Origin: Haemonchus contortus
Taxonomy: Eukaryota; Nematoda; Chromadorea; Rhabditida; Trichostrongylidae
Reading direction: 5' to 3'
Length of the DNA stretch: 64,000 nucleotides
NCBI GenBank assembly: GCA_000469685.2
Contig: LS997565.1
Coordinates: forward strand, 39,175,519 to 39,239,518
The notes beneath the pieces were generated by a model. It had not been told where the DNA came from and made no database searches. It worked only from the letters and a program-made list of their open reading frames with translations. The stretch's first letter is position 1. Each line of letters starts with the position of its first letter. Positions 37,673 through 48,599 of the stretch are shown here, in pieces. Both the position numbers and the translations under genes were made by a program.

Positions 37673-37840
37673 GCGTGGCCAGCCGATGTTCGAGTCAGTA
37701 CTTTTCTTCTTCCAGACAAATGTGGTACTAATCAACAGACCTCGGGGGGATGGAAGACTTGGCTGGCCTGGGCGGATATCGATCTGTGATTCGATCCCGT
37801 GACCATGCGCGTGCGATAGCGCACCGCCTCCCACTAACCA
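37673..37840 (-). repeat. SINE-like repeat copy with tRNA-like head
   Basis: Contains gtggccagccgatgttcgag, ctcggggggatggaagactt, ggctggcctgggcggatatc, gattcgatcccgtgaccatg and the GC-rich head gcgatagcgcaccgcctccc. The two overlapping open frames on opposite strands are artefacts. Confidence 0.8.
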
Positions 37841-38480
37841 CCAGAAAGCAAATATTAGAAACACCAAAAAAGGTAATTTTTCGTAAAAACACCAGCACTA
37901 AATTCCCTTTAGGAATCGTAGAGGCGTTGGAACAGCTTCTTGACCTAACCTTTCAAAGACAGGGCCAGCTTTGGTTCTTATCGATGGTCTATTGTTTTCA
38001 GGTCCGTTCCCATCTACCAGGTGACCACCAAGTGAGGAAAGCTCCTAAACGAGTAGAACTTGATCTCGAACAGCAGCCACAGGCTAACAACGCTTCTTTT
38101 CATTAAGTTACCTTTGCTTTTTGCACCATATCAGCTATCAACAGGCGTCTCACATCCTAACTTGCATATTCCACTGATCCAACAAGGATTCTGTTTGGAA
38201 TCGAGTTCTCGTCCGAATAAAATCCCACATGATATTCCACTGATCCTACTCGTTCCTTGACGTTACCATGTCCTTGACGGACAACGGCCCAGTTTAACCT
38301 TTCCATATGTACATATTCCGCTATTATTTAATTACAAATGGTTGATAGGAGACTGTTTTTACAACCGATTGGATTTCCTCTACTTCATGCAGCCATAATG
38401 TCCCTTTTTCTCGAACGCGCTTTTTACGAACGTAGGAAGACGGCTTCCCAAAACGGCTCAGCTTGAAGGATGAAGTCTTA

Positions 38481-38655
38481 GGTGCGCCCCGCATTCGACT
38501 TCCATTCAGAATACTATCGGTGTTTGAATGTGTCTGTGGCCCATACAACACTTGTAGTGAGCAGCCAAATAACAAGCCAGGGCTTTTATCTTTTCAGACG
38601 AGTGTGATACCACTTAATCAAGCCCGCGGATAGGAGGCTTGTCTTGGTAGAGACG
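38481..38655 (-). repeat. SINE-like repeat copy lacking the head
   Basis: Contains gtgcgccccgcattcgactt, ccattcagaatactatcggt, gtttgaatgtgtctgtggcc, cagggcttttatcttttcag and acgagtgtgataccactt. The tRNA-like end is degraded. Confidence 0.72.
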
Positions 38656-38991
38656 TAGACGCTTTTCTATGGTTTCAGATGAAATAGAATGTAAAGACAG
38701 TAGCGCCCAGATTTTCAATGAGTACCACCGGTTGAGTGGTAAACGTATGAGCAGAGCGCTTAATATGTTGGTCGGTTGGATGGTGTTTTCATATCCCAGA
38801 GGTAAGAATTATCTCAGCGCACCTCAGGCACTCGCCAGATCATGATTCCATTTTTACTTTCCGGCAACATCAACATACCATCCAATCGAGCGAGACGTGA
38901 AGCTCGTCCAGCTCGTCCACTTATCACTCATCCGGCAGTAATGGATGGGAACCTATACGCTCACAATTTCCAGGCTCCAGGGCCATCGGGC

Positions 38992-39009
38992 GGGGGGGGG
39001 GGGGGGGGG
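38992..39009 (+). repeat. G18 homopolymer
   Basis: Eighteen uninterrupted G, the longest such run in the window. Confidence 0.95.
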
Positions 39010-39377
39010 ACGAAAATACCCAGAAACTTTTGAGACGATAGGTATCAAAAGGGAGTCCAACTGGTAGCTTGCGTGACTTCGAAAACTCTTCAGAAGCCTC
39101 CGTAGCTTTGTGAGGAACCTTCAGAGATGAAGCAAAATCTACCTAGTCGACGATACAAATTGTGTGATTTCAATCCTTTCCGAAAATGTGAGCAGTTTTG
39201 CTGTCCTATGGATCTTCAGAAGGTGAAGAAGGAGTAGTAGTCGGCGGGAGTTGGAAGATGAGGCAAATGTTGAGTTGACCCAAACAAAGATTATTTGCGG
39301 AGTATGGTTGCCAAAGATTCAAACTCATGCAAACTGTTTTCATAACCGAAATGCCACTCCCTTCATACCCCCCACTT

Positions 39378-39391
39378 CCCCCCCCCCCCCC
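39378..39391 (+). repeat. C14 homopolymer
   Basis: Fourteen uninterrupted C inside a long C/T-rich tract (39366-39421), only 370 bases from the G18 run. Confidence 0.95.
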
Positions 39392-39421
39392 TCTCCCTCC
39401 CCCCCACTCCCCTCTCACCCC

Positions 39422-42400
39422 ATTCACTTACTAAACACATGAGAACGTCATCTTGCGAACTGTTGGCAAGGTATTCCGAATAACTCCCAATTACAAAAAG
39501 AGGGCGATGAGTTTTAAGTGAATTAGCATGACTCTTAAAACCATGTCCTGTCACACGGCAGACACTTGGCTTTTGAACAGTTCCACCTTCGGGTCGACAA
39601 TTGGGACCATAAAAAGATCTTCTTAAATCTTTTCAAGAATCGTGTGATAATCGTATGACATGAGTCCGTTTTATCAAGGTTCAAGCAGTTCACCTTAAAG
39701 TTTGGTCTGATTGAGAATCTGCGATTGATAATCTGCGGTTGATAACAGACATAAAATCAATGGGAACTTACTAGTCGTGCTTCAATGTCCTTCTCACTCC
39801 AAACGGCTACCTTACAATCGTAATGATTTAAGAAGTAAATAGCACTCATTATAAGGGCCCCCAGTTGGCCGTACTGATGCGACGCAGTGGGTAGCGATAG
39901 TCTGGCCTTGTGCACCTTGTGGACCTAGATGCTCTGGAGAAAGAACTAAATCACGACGGCTCGTCGTCTGTGTTCCTATTTAATATACACATAAGGCATT
40001 TCCTCGATCTAATACTACCCCCTAGTTGATGTACCTTTCAGCGGTTTTTCGGTAATCTCGATAACAACGATCCTTGATCTCGAACGTCATAGCCAGAACG
40101 ATTCGGCTACCCATGCTCATTCATTATTCTGGAGGAATCATTAATTGCATAAGGTAAAACTTCATTAGGTGGTTTGTTCCACCCCTAACATAGACGAACC
40201 ACTTTGTTCCTACTGTCCTTCGGGGCTCATCCGTAAGTAAGGGACAGTTGGAACTATAGAGTATGCGGCAAATGCTGTGGAGTAAACAGCTTACTTTTTC
40301 TCATGTAATGCTGATCTAAAAAGGGGCTGTTTACTTCACAGCATTTACCAGATGTCCATCAACTTTGGGTGGTGAACAACCCGTTAACATAACGGCAGCC
40401 GTGGTGCTGTCAATGATTAATTTACTCTTCGCTCGCAACAGTCGTGCCCACTTTGGTGTAAACCAAGGACACCTCGAAACTTCAACATGACGGTCTTGTA
40501 ATGTTTGAAGTAGCCTTCTCTTGCTGATTACAGAAGGAATATCTGAGGAATAATCCTCATTTCTCTCAGATTTCAAGCCTGATTAGATATGTATTCAACC
40601 TGTAGGGTTCATGGAGTAGGAACCGACCCATCAGTAGGCCTGCCGATTCACGGCTTTATCCTGGTGATGCTATTGTCGTTAGGACCTAGTCCTACAGCAC
40701 CCTAATTTGAGTCGTTTCGAGAACAGGCATATATATGTAGAGTGAGTGCATGGGCGATTAGGATGGTCAAAGTTATCTATCTAAGCTTCATCAGCAGAGC
40801 TTTTCCTATGCCCTCTGCACCCATGCCTGTTCCTACACTCATACATGTAGTGGATCAGTATTGCTACGTCATGTGTTGATGGATTAGAGAGTACTAATTA
40901 GCAGTAAGAATTTGAAAAATTTTATGGGTGGTTTTCTAAGCCCCTTCTTTAGACTACGCCCACGTAAGATTTACCTAATCCGTGACAAAATCACAAGCCC
41001 TACACATTACATCTACTGAAAACGTGACAGGTTTTTCGGTATTAGTCCTCTCCGGGTTCCCATGAGCTTCTGAACAATATTTCTTTGCTCTTTCATAGTT
41101 TGCTCTATATACCGGAACATCTGGCGACCCAAAGTTGAAGAAGAAGACGAAGGAGACGTCAGAAGTAGAGGTGGGGGAGGGTGAGGTGGGGAGGAGGAAG
41201 GGTGAACCTCCCATTAACATTCTAACATAGAGAGAAACTGAGAAGTATTATGAACAAGATTGGCTGATAAGGATATGACGACAAAAGGGAACAATCAACG
41301 CAAAGTGCGATTCGATAATTATCAAATCTCACTCCCTGCCAAAGATTTCACTGACTTGAGGGCACAGGACAAGAGAAAATGACTTCTAAGTGACATTTCC
41401 TTCAAGTACGAATTTCTGCCCACCAAGGATAGAACGTGAGCTCCTGTGGGGGCGAAGAAGGGCATGAACAGTGCGCGATAAGGGGTTATGATTAATTAAC
41501 TGGTTATGACTGTATTCATGGCATACCACAAACAGAAGGGGCCGTGTTTTAATAGTTTGTAGAAAGTGCACCATTCGTAATAAAACACATAGTATGTAGA
41601 AAAGTCGGTTAGCTGATCCTTCCGAGGCTTCACCCATGGCGACAGTGGGAAGCCATCTCTGGCCTTTCTGGCTTACTGTTACCGACAATTGCATAAGAGC
41701 GAGATCTAGTTTGAAACCATACCAACTGTATGATCATAATTCGCACAAGCCCTGCGAATTTTCCGCTTTCTTCGCTATCGATGCACTATTCTGCACAGGA
41801 GTTCCGCTTTTTTAACTCGAAAGGCAAACCTCAAAATGGACATGGGCTTTGCCTACAACCTAACAAATAGCAGCTGAAGAGGTTCTGGCTGCTCGGATCC
41901 TGAAATGTGTTTCCTTCCTTCCGCATCGGGATCGTTCTTAGCTCTCCTGACTCGACTCCTCCCCCTCAACCTTGACTTTCCTTACCATGCTTACTTTGCT
42001 AGCGGCTGGCTGCTTTTCTATTTAGTTATTGGTGGTGATGTGAATCTTCTTTGCAAATACGACAAAATGTTCAACGCCAAAAAAACATTGAGATATTCTC
42101 GAGAAAAAATCTTCTCAAAAATGTCTCAAAAAAGAAGAGAACGAATAACGTCAGCCCTTCTTGCTGGTTCTTCCCAGAGCCCCTGAGATGCACCCAGTTC
42201 AGAATATTCTTCTTATATTCACAAGTGAAAAATCACAAGAATATATTTTAAGCCTTCCTTGGTTTTCGCTTTTCAATTGTTTCCCGAAAATTGATGTCTG
42301 GAGACAAACCCCTTTTCAAGGGATGCATATTTTGAACATTCATCACCGTATGACATCACGGGAGTCCAAAATAGGCCTAGCAAAGCTATGCTCCCTGTGG

Positions 42401-44759
42401 AAATGTTGCGAAAGGAAATTTTTGCTCTGTTTGCCTGAGGGGCCCTAGAGAATACCTATTTCAGCAGACTGATAGCAGAAAGCAGTGTTCACCTAAACGG
42501 CCCGGCTATTCTTGTGGGATCCTTGTTACCTATTTATGTTACCTATTGCGATAAAACAAAAACAAAAACAACAAAAAAGGCCAGAAGTCTGTGGAGATCC
42601 CAAGCTATAAGACTTATCTTAATTTAATTACTTCCAAAGTTAGACTAGGTTATGGCAACGGAAGAGAGTGATCCCTATGTGGTCTTCTTGCTGGCAAATT
42701 TATTACCAACAGGACATGTTCAGAACCATCGAAAAGGTATATAACTAAAGGTGCTTATAAAAGATTAGGAAGTGGGGTTTGCTTTTCCTGACGGTACAAT
42801 AATGGCTGAAAGAAATGCCTCCAGAAAATCGCATTTATTGGAGATATAGCAAATGCCAAAGCCATAAGCACCGACCGCACCTTTCCTGTAGTCTCTACTA
42901 CTCGATACGACGTGTTATACCTGATTGGTTTGGGTTGTATGCAGGTTCCACTTTTTAGAATTTTCCCTACTGAATACCATGTGTTTTTAGCCATTATCTT
43001 GGGTTCACCACAATTTTATCGTCTTAAGAGGGATTCGTGCATGTGATTTGTTCAAGTTTTTGGACTTCCTCCAAACAAGCAACTTGTTGCATTCCCGCAC
43101 ACCCCTACCATTACAAAACATGGCACTTTCTGTTCTGTGGCAATGCACTTACACGATGATGCTGACTCAACGACGGCGAGAACTTTCTATTTCCACGTCA
43201 CTATTAAAAGACACACCAGCTAGTCCTTGTTTGGATTACTGATATGATAAATTGGGCTATATAGATGTTGAGACTTGGCGATTTCTTCCCCTGAACCCTC
43301 CCTAGCGGATTGCAACATCCCGCCGTACGCAAAATCCTGACATATCTGTCACGGGATTGAAGGTCAAACATCACTACTTGGCAAGCCTACCCTACAAAAC
43401 TGCACCTACGACCATAAGTGGCATATCAATTTTTTGATAAAATCGGAACTTGCAGGGTCAAAAAAGTCTACGCAAATGTCTGTGGCTTCATCATGATAGA
43501 CCAAAAAAGCTACCAGTTTATCTCACAAGCGGAAAAAAATGATGACAGCGTACTATACATTTCAAAATAATAGAAAATGATATATCAAAAGTTCCTGGAG
43601 TCACTCATATTATAGTATTTCGCTTAAAACAAACCTCCCTTCGTTTACGGTTAATTAATTGAAGAATGTTTTCGGTGAGCATTAAGAACAATTAATAATA
43701 GGCCGCACAACCGACAAAGCTCGTACAATCAACAATACATTAATTAGATAGAAGCAAATTTGTAAATCAAGTAAACAATCATGTCGATGAGCCATCTTGC
43801 TGGAGTGTTTGCAGCTTAGCTTCTGAAATGAAGTACAATATGCAGGTTCCGTGTTCTTTTTTGTTATTTTCACTAAATACTTTGTAGATGGCTCATTAAA
43901 AGTTAGATTCCTCTTTTGAAAGAAATTGGAATGGTGGTGAAGTCCCTAATACAAAGCGTCAGGATCAGCGTACGACGGGATGTACAACCATAGGAATGAA
44001 AAGAGGAAAATACCTTTTGATAACAAGTAGCACAGCTAGAAGACATTAGCGATTTTCCCTTCTCACAACTATTGTTCACTCCTTCATTCGCGATGTACCG
44101 GGGAGCTTTAGAAATCCTAGGACTGTCTATATGTGAACATGTCCAACCGTACAGGCTTGTGGATATGCGTACTATGTATGTAAGAAGAAAAAATGAATAG
44201 AAAGTTCTCGAAGAGGACTATGGGATTATGGCAGGGGAACAGAAACAATAACAAATTATAAAGAGTGGTGAAAAGGGCGAGAAGATGGCAGCTAATGACA
44301 CTGAATTTTTTGCTTTAAGTCAATTTTTTGTCGATCCTATGAAGTTCACACTAACGAGTAATGAACAACGCATGTATGGTTGATTTTGGACCACGTCAAA
44401 TAGTATGGGAATATAGAAATTGGTAAAAGCCAATCAGAGACGAACACGACAAAAACCACTACGCCCCTCAATGAACTATGAACCACCAAGGCTAAAATAA
44501 ACGAAGCTCAGTGGATAAATCAATTAGTAGTCATTAAAAGAGAGCATTTATACTTCGCAGATCGAAAAAAGAAATTTCATAAAAAAAAGTTTACAGCATT
44601 ATCACTCGAACATTATCCTCACACTCTTAAGCTCACCGCAATTTGAGCGCTATTTAAAAGGGTATGAAATGAAAATCAGTAAAAAAGTTGGTGACTGGAT
44701 TTGGTAATAAATGGTCCAAGGTTTCACCATAATACCCCATTAACACCAACTATAGTCGT
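39422..44759. other. Stretch without a supported gene, 3-prime side of BLOS2
   Basis: Holds the 40270-40346 inverted repeat and nothing else that I can name. Density of recognisable repeats falls here compared with 9-39 kb. Frames at 41386-41694 and 42755-42994 (minus) are without motif. Confidence 0.4.
40270..40346. repeat. Inverted repeat, 21-base arms
   Basis: aaatgctgtggagtaaacag(c) at 40270-40290 pairs with gctgtttacttcacagcatt(t) at 40326-40346 with one mismatch. The loop is 35 bases. It may be the ends of a very short element or a hairpin. Confidence 0.8.
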
Positions 44760-46366
44760 CTACAGAGGAGATGAAGAACCAAACCCACCTAGAGCTGTGA
44801 CATATTGATCAAGAAGATTAGCCGCTTCCTCCAATCTCCGTGTACTTTCGTCCAGTTCGTCGATTTGTTGCAAATAAGGGCGAAGCGATTCATCTGAAAA
44901 TCCGTTCACAATCGTATTCATTCATCATTTGTTCCTAATCCATCTCATAATTTTAAAATACCAAAAACCTAACAGAACCTTGCAAATTCTAGTGAATATC
45001 TGACTCACTGCATCTATAGTATGCGAAATAGATTTAATACTTGGGCTACCCACCCGCTCCACTGAATATGCCAGATCAAAATCTTCTCAAAACCGTGTAA
45101 CCCTACTCTTACAGGACCCATTCCATCACCGTTAGAGGTTTGAAAGGAATACTGAATAACACGGCTAATATCTTACAACTTAATGTTCGATTAAAATGAA
45201 GTTCTCTTGATGAAAACACCACTTCGCTTGTCCTCTTTATTCCTCGCCACCATTACAATCACCCCAACCGTAATTCCTCACTAGCATCCCATATGTGATG
45301 GTGTACGGATGAAAAAAAGCTTCTTGATTCGGGAACTTTACCTTGAGCATTCATTACTGGAAGAAGAGAGACCCAACAAAAGGAGGACTATCGCTTCCAC
45401 CCATTTACCGAACACAGCCACCCTTTCGGGTTGACGAACGGAACCATTTTTGTGACTGATAACAGGTAAACTCACATTTATCATTCAAACGTACAAGTTT
45501 CTCGGAAACTTTGTCGGCTACTGCTCGCATATCGACATATCTTTGAGCAGTTGCCAAATTCATATCCTCCAGGAGCTTGTACTCATCGATAGTACCTGAA
45601 ACATATTTTCAATAAAGAACAACCGTTATGCCCCAAGGCTGATGACGAGAAATTGGAGTAAAGTCTGGAAAAAAAAGATATTGCCAAAAAAACTGCGTTA
45701 CCTCCGACGATGACCACTTGAGGCGAAATGAGCTGGCAATCTAACCTTGTCGTGAACTCAAGCTCACTTCCGCTCTGAACGCCCGAGTGCACTACTCAAC
45801 TCACGAGCTTGGAACAAAAGTAGGCTCTGTGCTATCAGCGAAAAAAACCAGGGAAGAAACCCTATATAACCTATAACCCTATATAGAACCCTTACTATTA
45901 TTCTTTTATCCAAGAACCTTGGGTATGGGTACATACACCCAGAACTGGATAGACGCGGCAAACCGCGGGTTTCAAGTAGATTGGACAAGCACGGCCAACT
46001 GATGCTAATTATATACCCCACTTCAAATTTGTGCCCCAATGATAGGCGCCAGAGTCGTTTTAACCACTACGAATTTCGCCGCGCGGTTTGCCGCGTCCAT
46101 TCAGTTCTGGGTGAATGTTCCGTCCCCGAAGAACTCTGGATCCATCGAAAAACGGTAACTCAGAGAAGAAATCTTCATTCATATCTGTTTACTAGTGTAA
46201 AACTGGACTCTAATGGATGTAAAGCTTAACCTTGAATCTGTGATTGTAAGAATGCGCCAACGCGATCATACATTACATCGGCAAGCTGCTTGATTTCGGG
46301 TCCAGGAGCGGGTGTTGATGGTTCCGGTGGCGAGGATGTCGATGCGCGTTCATTTATCTCAGCCAT
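44760..46366 (-). CDS. blos-2: BLOC-1 subunit 2 homolog (BLOS2), three exons
   Basis: Exons 46366-46231, 45595-45476 and 44893-44760 join in frame into 129 residues. After a proline/serine-rich start ([17 protein letters not shown]), the core reads [20 protein letters not shown], then [20 protein letters not shown] and [20 protein letters not shown], ending [10 protein letters not shown]. This matches human BLOC1S2 motif by motif (EDYKLLENMNKLTSLKYLEM, LQPYLDQINVIEEQVAALEQ), in the same order and at the usual size (human 142 residues). BLOS2 is an all-helical coiled-coil subunit of BLOC-1 and BORC, on the cytosolic face of endosomes and lysosomes, acting in sorting to lysosome-related organelles and lysosome positioning. 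The start is the first in-frame ATG after an acceptor 45 bases upstream. Intron 1 holds an inverted-repeat element (45936-46113). No AATAAA is seen just past the stop. Confidence 0.9.
45936..46113. mobile_element. Related foldback element inside BLOS2 intron 1
   Basis: Ends read cacccagaactggatagacg and, inverted, cattcagttctgggtg; inside the ends both arms carry cgcggcaaaccgcg. The right part repeats the core seen at 20490-20570 (ccaatgataggcgcca, acgaatttcgccgcgcgg, tttgccgcg). The element is 178 bases. No clear target duplication is seen. It shares the core but not the outermost ends of the 20342-20600 element. Confidence 0.75.
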
Positions 46367-46411
46367 CTTCGCAAATTCGAACTGATACGTCTGACAGGTA
46401 AACGAAGACAC

Positions 46412-46426
46412 CTGAAAAGGAAATGA
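46412..46426 (-). promoter_or_regulatory. Candidate trans-splice acceptor of BLOS2
   Basis: The minus strand reads atttccttttcag before GTGTCTTCG, 45 bases ahead of the BLOS2 start codon. The pyrimidine tract and TTTTCAG match the nematode 3-prime splice consensus very well. As no coding exon is visible upstream before the RS-rich gene, it is a good candidate for spliced-leader addition; a 5-prime UTR intron is the alternative. Confidence 0.5.
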
Positions 46427-48599
46427 TGGCATATTGCAGAATATAATAATCTCCGATAATGTCACAAACGATCAATATCAATCAATGATTCAGACCAAGT
46501 CCGTCACAGCACACAAGACATATTTAGGGATGTTGACTAAGACTTTGGATACTTTTGGGGCGTTACTGATCAGTAAGTAGGATGTTGCCATCTTGCTACC
46601 TTGGTAGCAAATATGAAAAAGCAATGGAACACGTAGCAGACTGCCTTGCTCAGTCTAACAGAAGCTGTCCACGGCAGAGAAGACGATATGACCCAGATAT
46701 AACCCTTCCAGCTCAACTGGCTCGTCGACGTGTCGGGTATAAGACTATGGGCAATCGGTTGCAAAAATTGAGACGCCCCCCTGAAGATATCAGTACACTC
46801 TCAGGGGTGATAAGTAGATAAACTAATTTATCTAGCAGCGTAACTTCTATACCTACGATATCCGATAAAATGATATGCGAATGGTTTCATTGAACAATAT
46901 ATGCCTTTCTGGCAATGGCTTATCAAGTAAACTTATTTCCATTTTTACTTATGGTACAATGTATTAAGTAAAGTAGAAAAACCATGAGTTTAGTAAGAAA
47001 AACTCTGCCTAAGCTGACTGAAAAATAAGTTTATGGCCAAATCTTCCCTCACCTGATGCGGTTTTCCAGAAAATATCCCTCACCCAGCGACAAGCTATGT
47101 CGTTTAATGATGCACGAAAACGCATAATTTACATTTCCGCCAGTATGCCATATGTTAGGATTCGACGCGGTACACACAGCACTTAAGAGGATTAGCAGCA
47201 TCATGCCGTCGACACGCAACATTCCCGTACATTCCTATACATGAACCTATCCTCCACAGAGCGCGACTACTTATGAATGATGCTCCTTAGAGAGTCGCTA
47301 TATCCTGCAGAGAAGATATCTCATGGGGCAACTCAGGAAAATGTCCTGATTCCAAATATGATCGGAAAAAAACCGTTTTTGAACGCTTCACGACACCAAT
47401 GCCTACGAAGTGGGCTCGTGTACGTCTTCGTAATTTGACGGGATGGGTGGCGAACCAATGTTCAGCATTTTCCCCAAACTGGTCTCTTTTAACAATCACC
47501 TATTCAAGACAACGAAGTAGTCAAATGAAAAATCAATTTGAATGATCATGCCAACTTCAACGGAAGCTCCTTTTATGGTTTACCTGAAGAATAGGAGTAC
47601 ACTTATGGGGGTAAGAGAAATAACCCATAATGCACATAAAGCTCAAGGCCACCCGCTTAACTATCTTGTCCTAACCGAAAAAGAAACAGCAGGAACCCAC
47701 TATTTGGCATATTTGACAGATATGATTCATCTATATAAGCGGTGATAGATTAACAGTTATTATTAGATAATGAATATACTAATCAAAAACTCGAAACATC
47801 CTCGAATCCTACTCAAGCTAATGAGAAAGATACCTTTACTTAATAGCTTGAGGACATGATCCCGTCGAAGAAAAGGCTTTCTATAGAATGAGCTGTCGTA
47901 CTGATCTATTCAGGTGGTGGTAGGTATGCAGTCTCTTGCAGATAATGCATGGCTATTTGAGAGCAATGTCACCATAAATTCAACAGATGGCAGAAATAGA
48001 ACAAATCGAGAAAAATAAATCCGCATCGAGAGTTAGGACTCCTCTGGGTGAGTGCGTTTGGTCACATCAATTCATAATCAATCAAAATAAAATCCAACCT
48101 AATCCGAGTAAATATATGCCATTCGCGTCACATACGATTGTTACGATATGGAATACGATTAACAGTTTCAATTCCAGCACACGCAGTCATAGAAGTGAAA
48201 TTAAATTTATTAACATAATTTGTGAATAATACGAACATTCTTCATCAAAATAGTGAGCAAAAACCAGCTTAAACAACGACTCATAATAAGGAATAATGAC
48301 CAACCCATCGATAGGCAAAAAACAATGATAAAGTTAATTTTTAAGATTCAAATGCAACGGAACGTCGCTTAACTTGACATAAAAAGTCATCTAAAATATA
48401 TAACGAAAAACTATGAGTGCTTCTCTTCCAGGAAAAAAAATGTCTTTAAAAAAACTAAGTAATGTTGTAATTACAACAATGTACAGTGGTATGAAAGAGA
48501 CCACAGAAATTACCACAAAAAAATAACAAAAAACATAAAGCAGGACTATCACTCTAGCAAAATTACTTAACAACAAAAAAAAACTAAATTTAATTCTTG
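46427..48599. other. Spacer between the RS-rich gene and BLOS2
   Basis: This 2.2 kb holds no exon I can support. The start on the RS-gene side is U-rich when read as minus-strand RNA, as expected of a 3-prime UTR. Small open frames at 46582-46821 (+), 47287-47499 (-) and 47542-47745 (+) have no recognisable motif or splice-site support. If the three genes form an operon, this is a long intercistronic region by C. elegans standards. Confidence 0.4.

Noticed and set aside
37625..38106. 118-codon plus frame and 80-codon minus frame
   Set aside because: Again largely a SINE-like copy with tRNA-like head.
41386..41694. Possible fourth MITE copy (atggcgacagtgggaagcca resembles copy 3)
   Set aside because: Similarity covers only about 30 bases and the AAAGGCACAG ends are missing.
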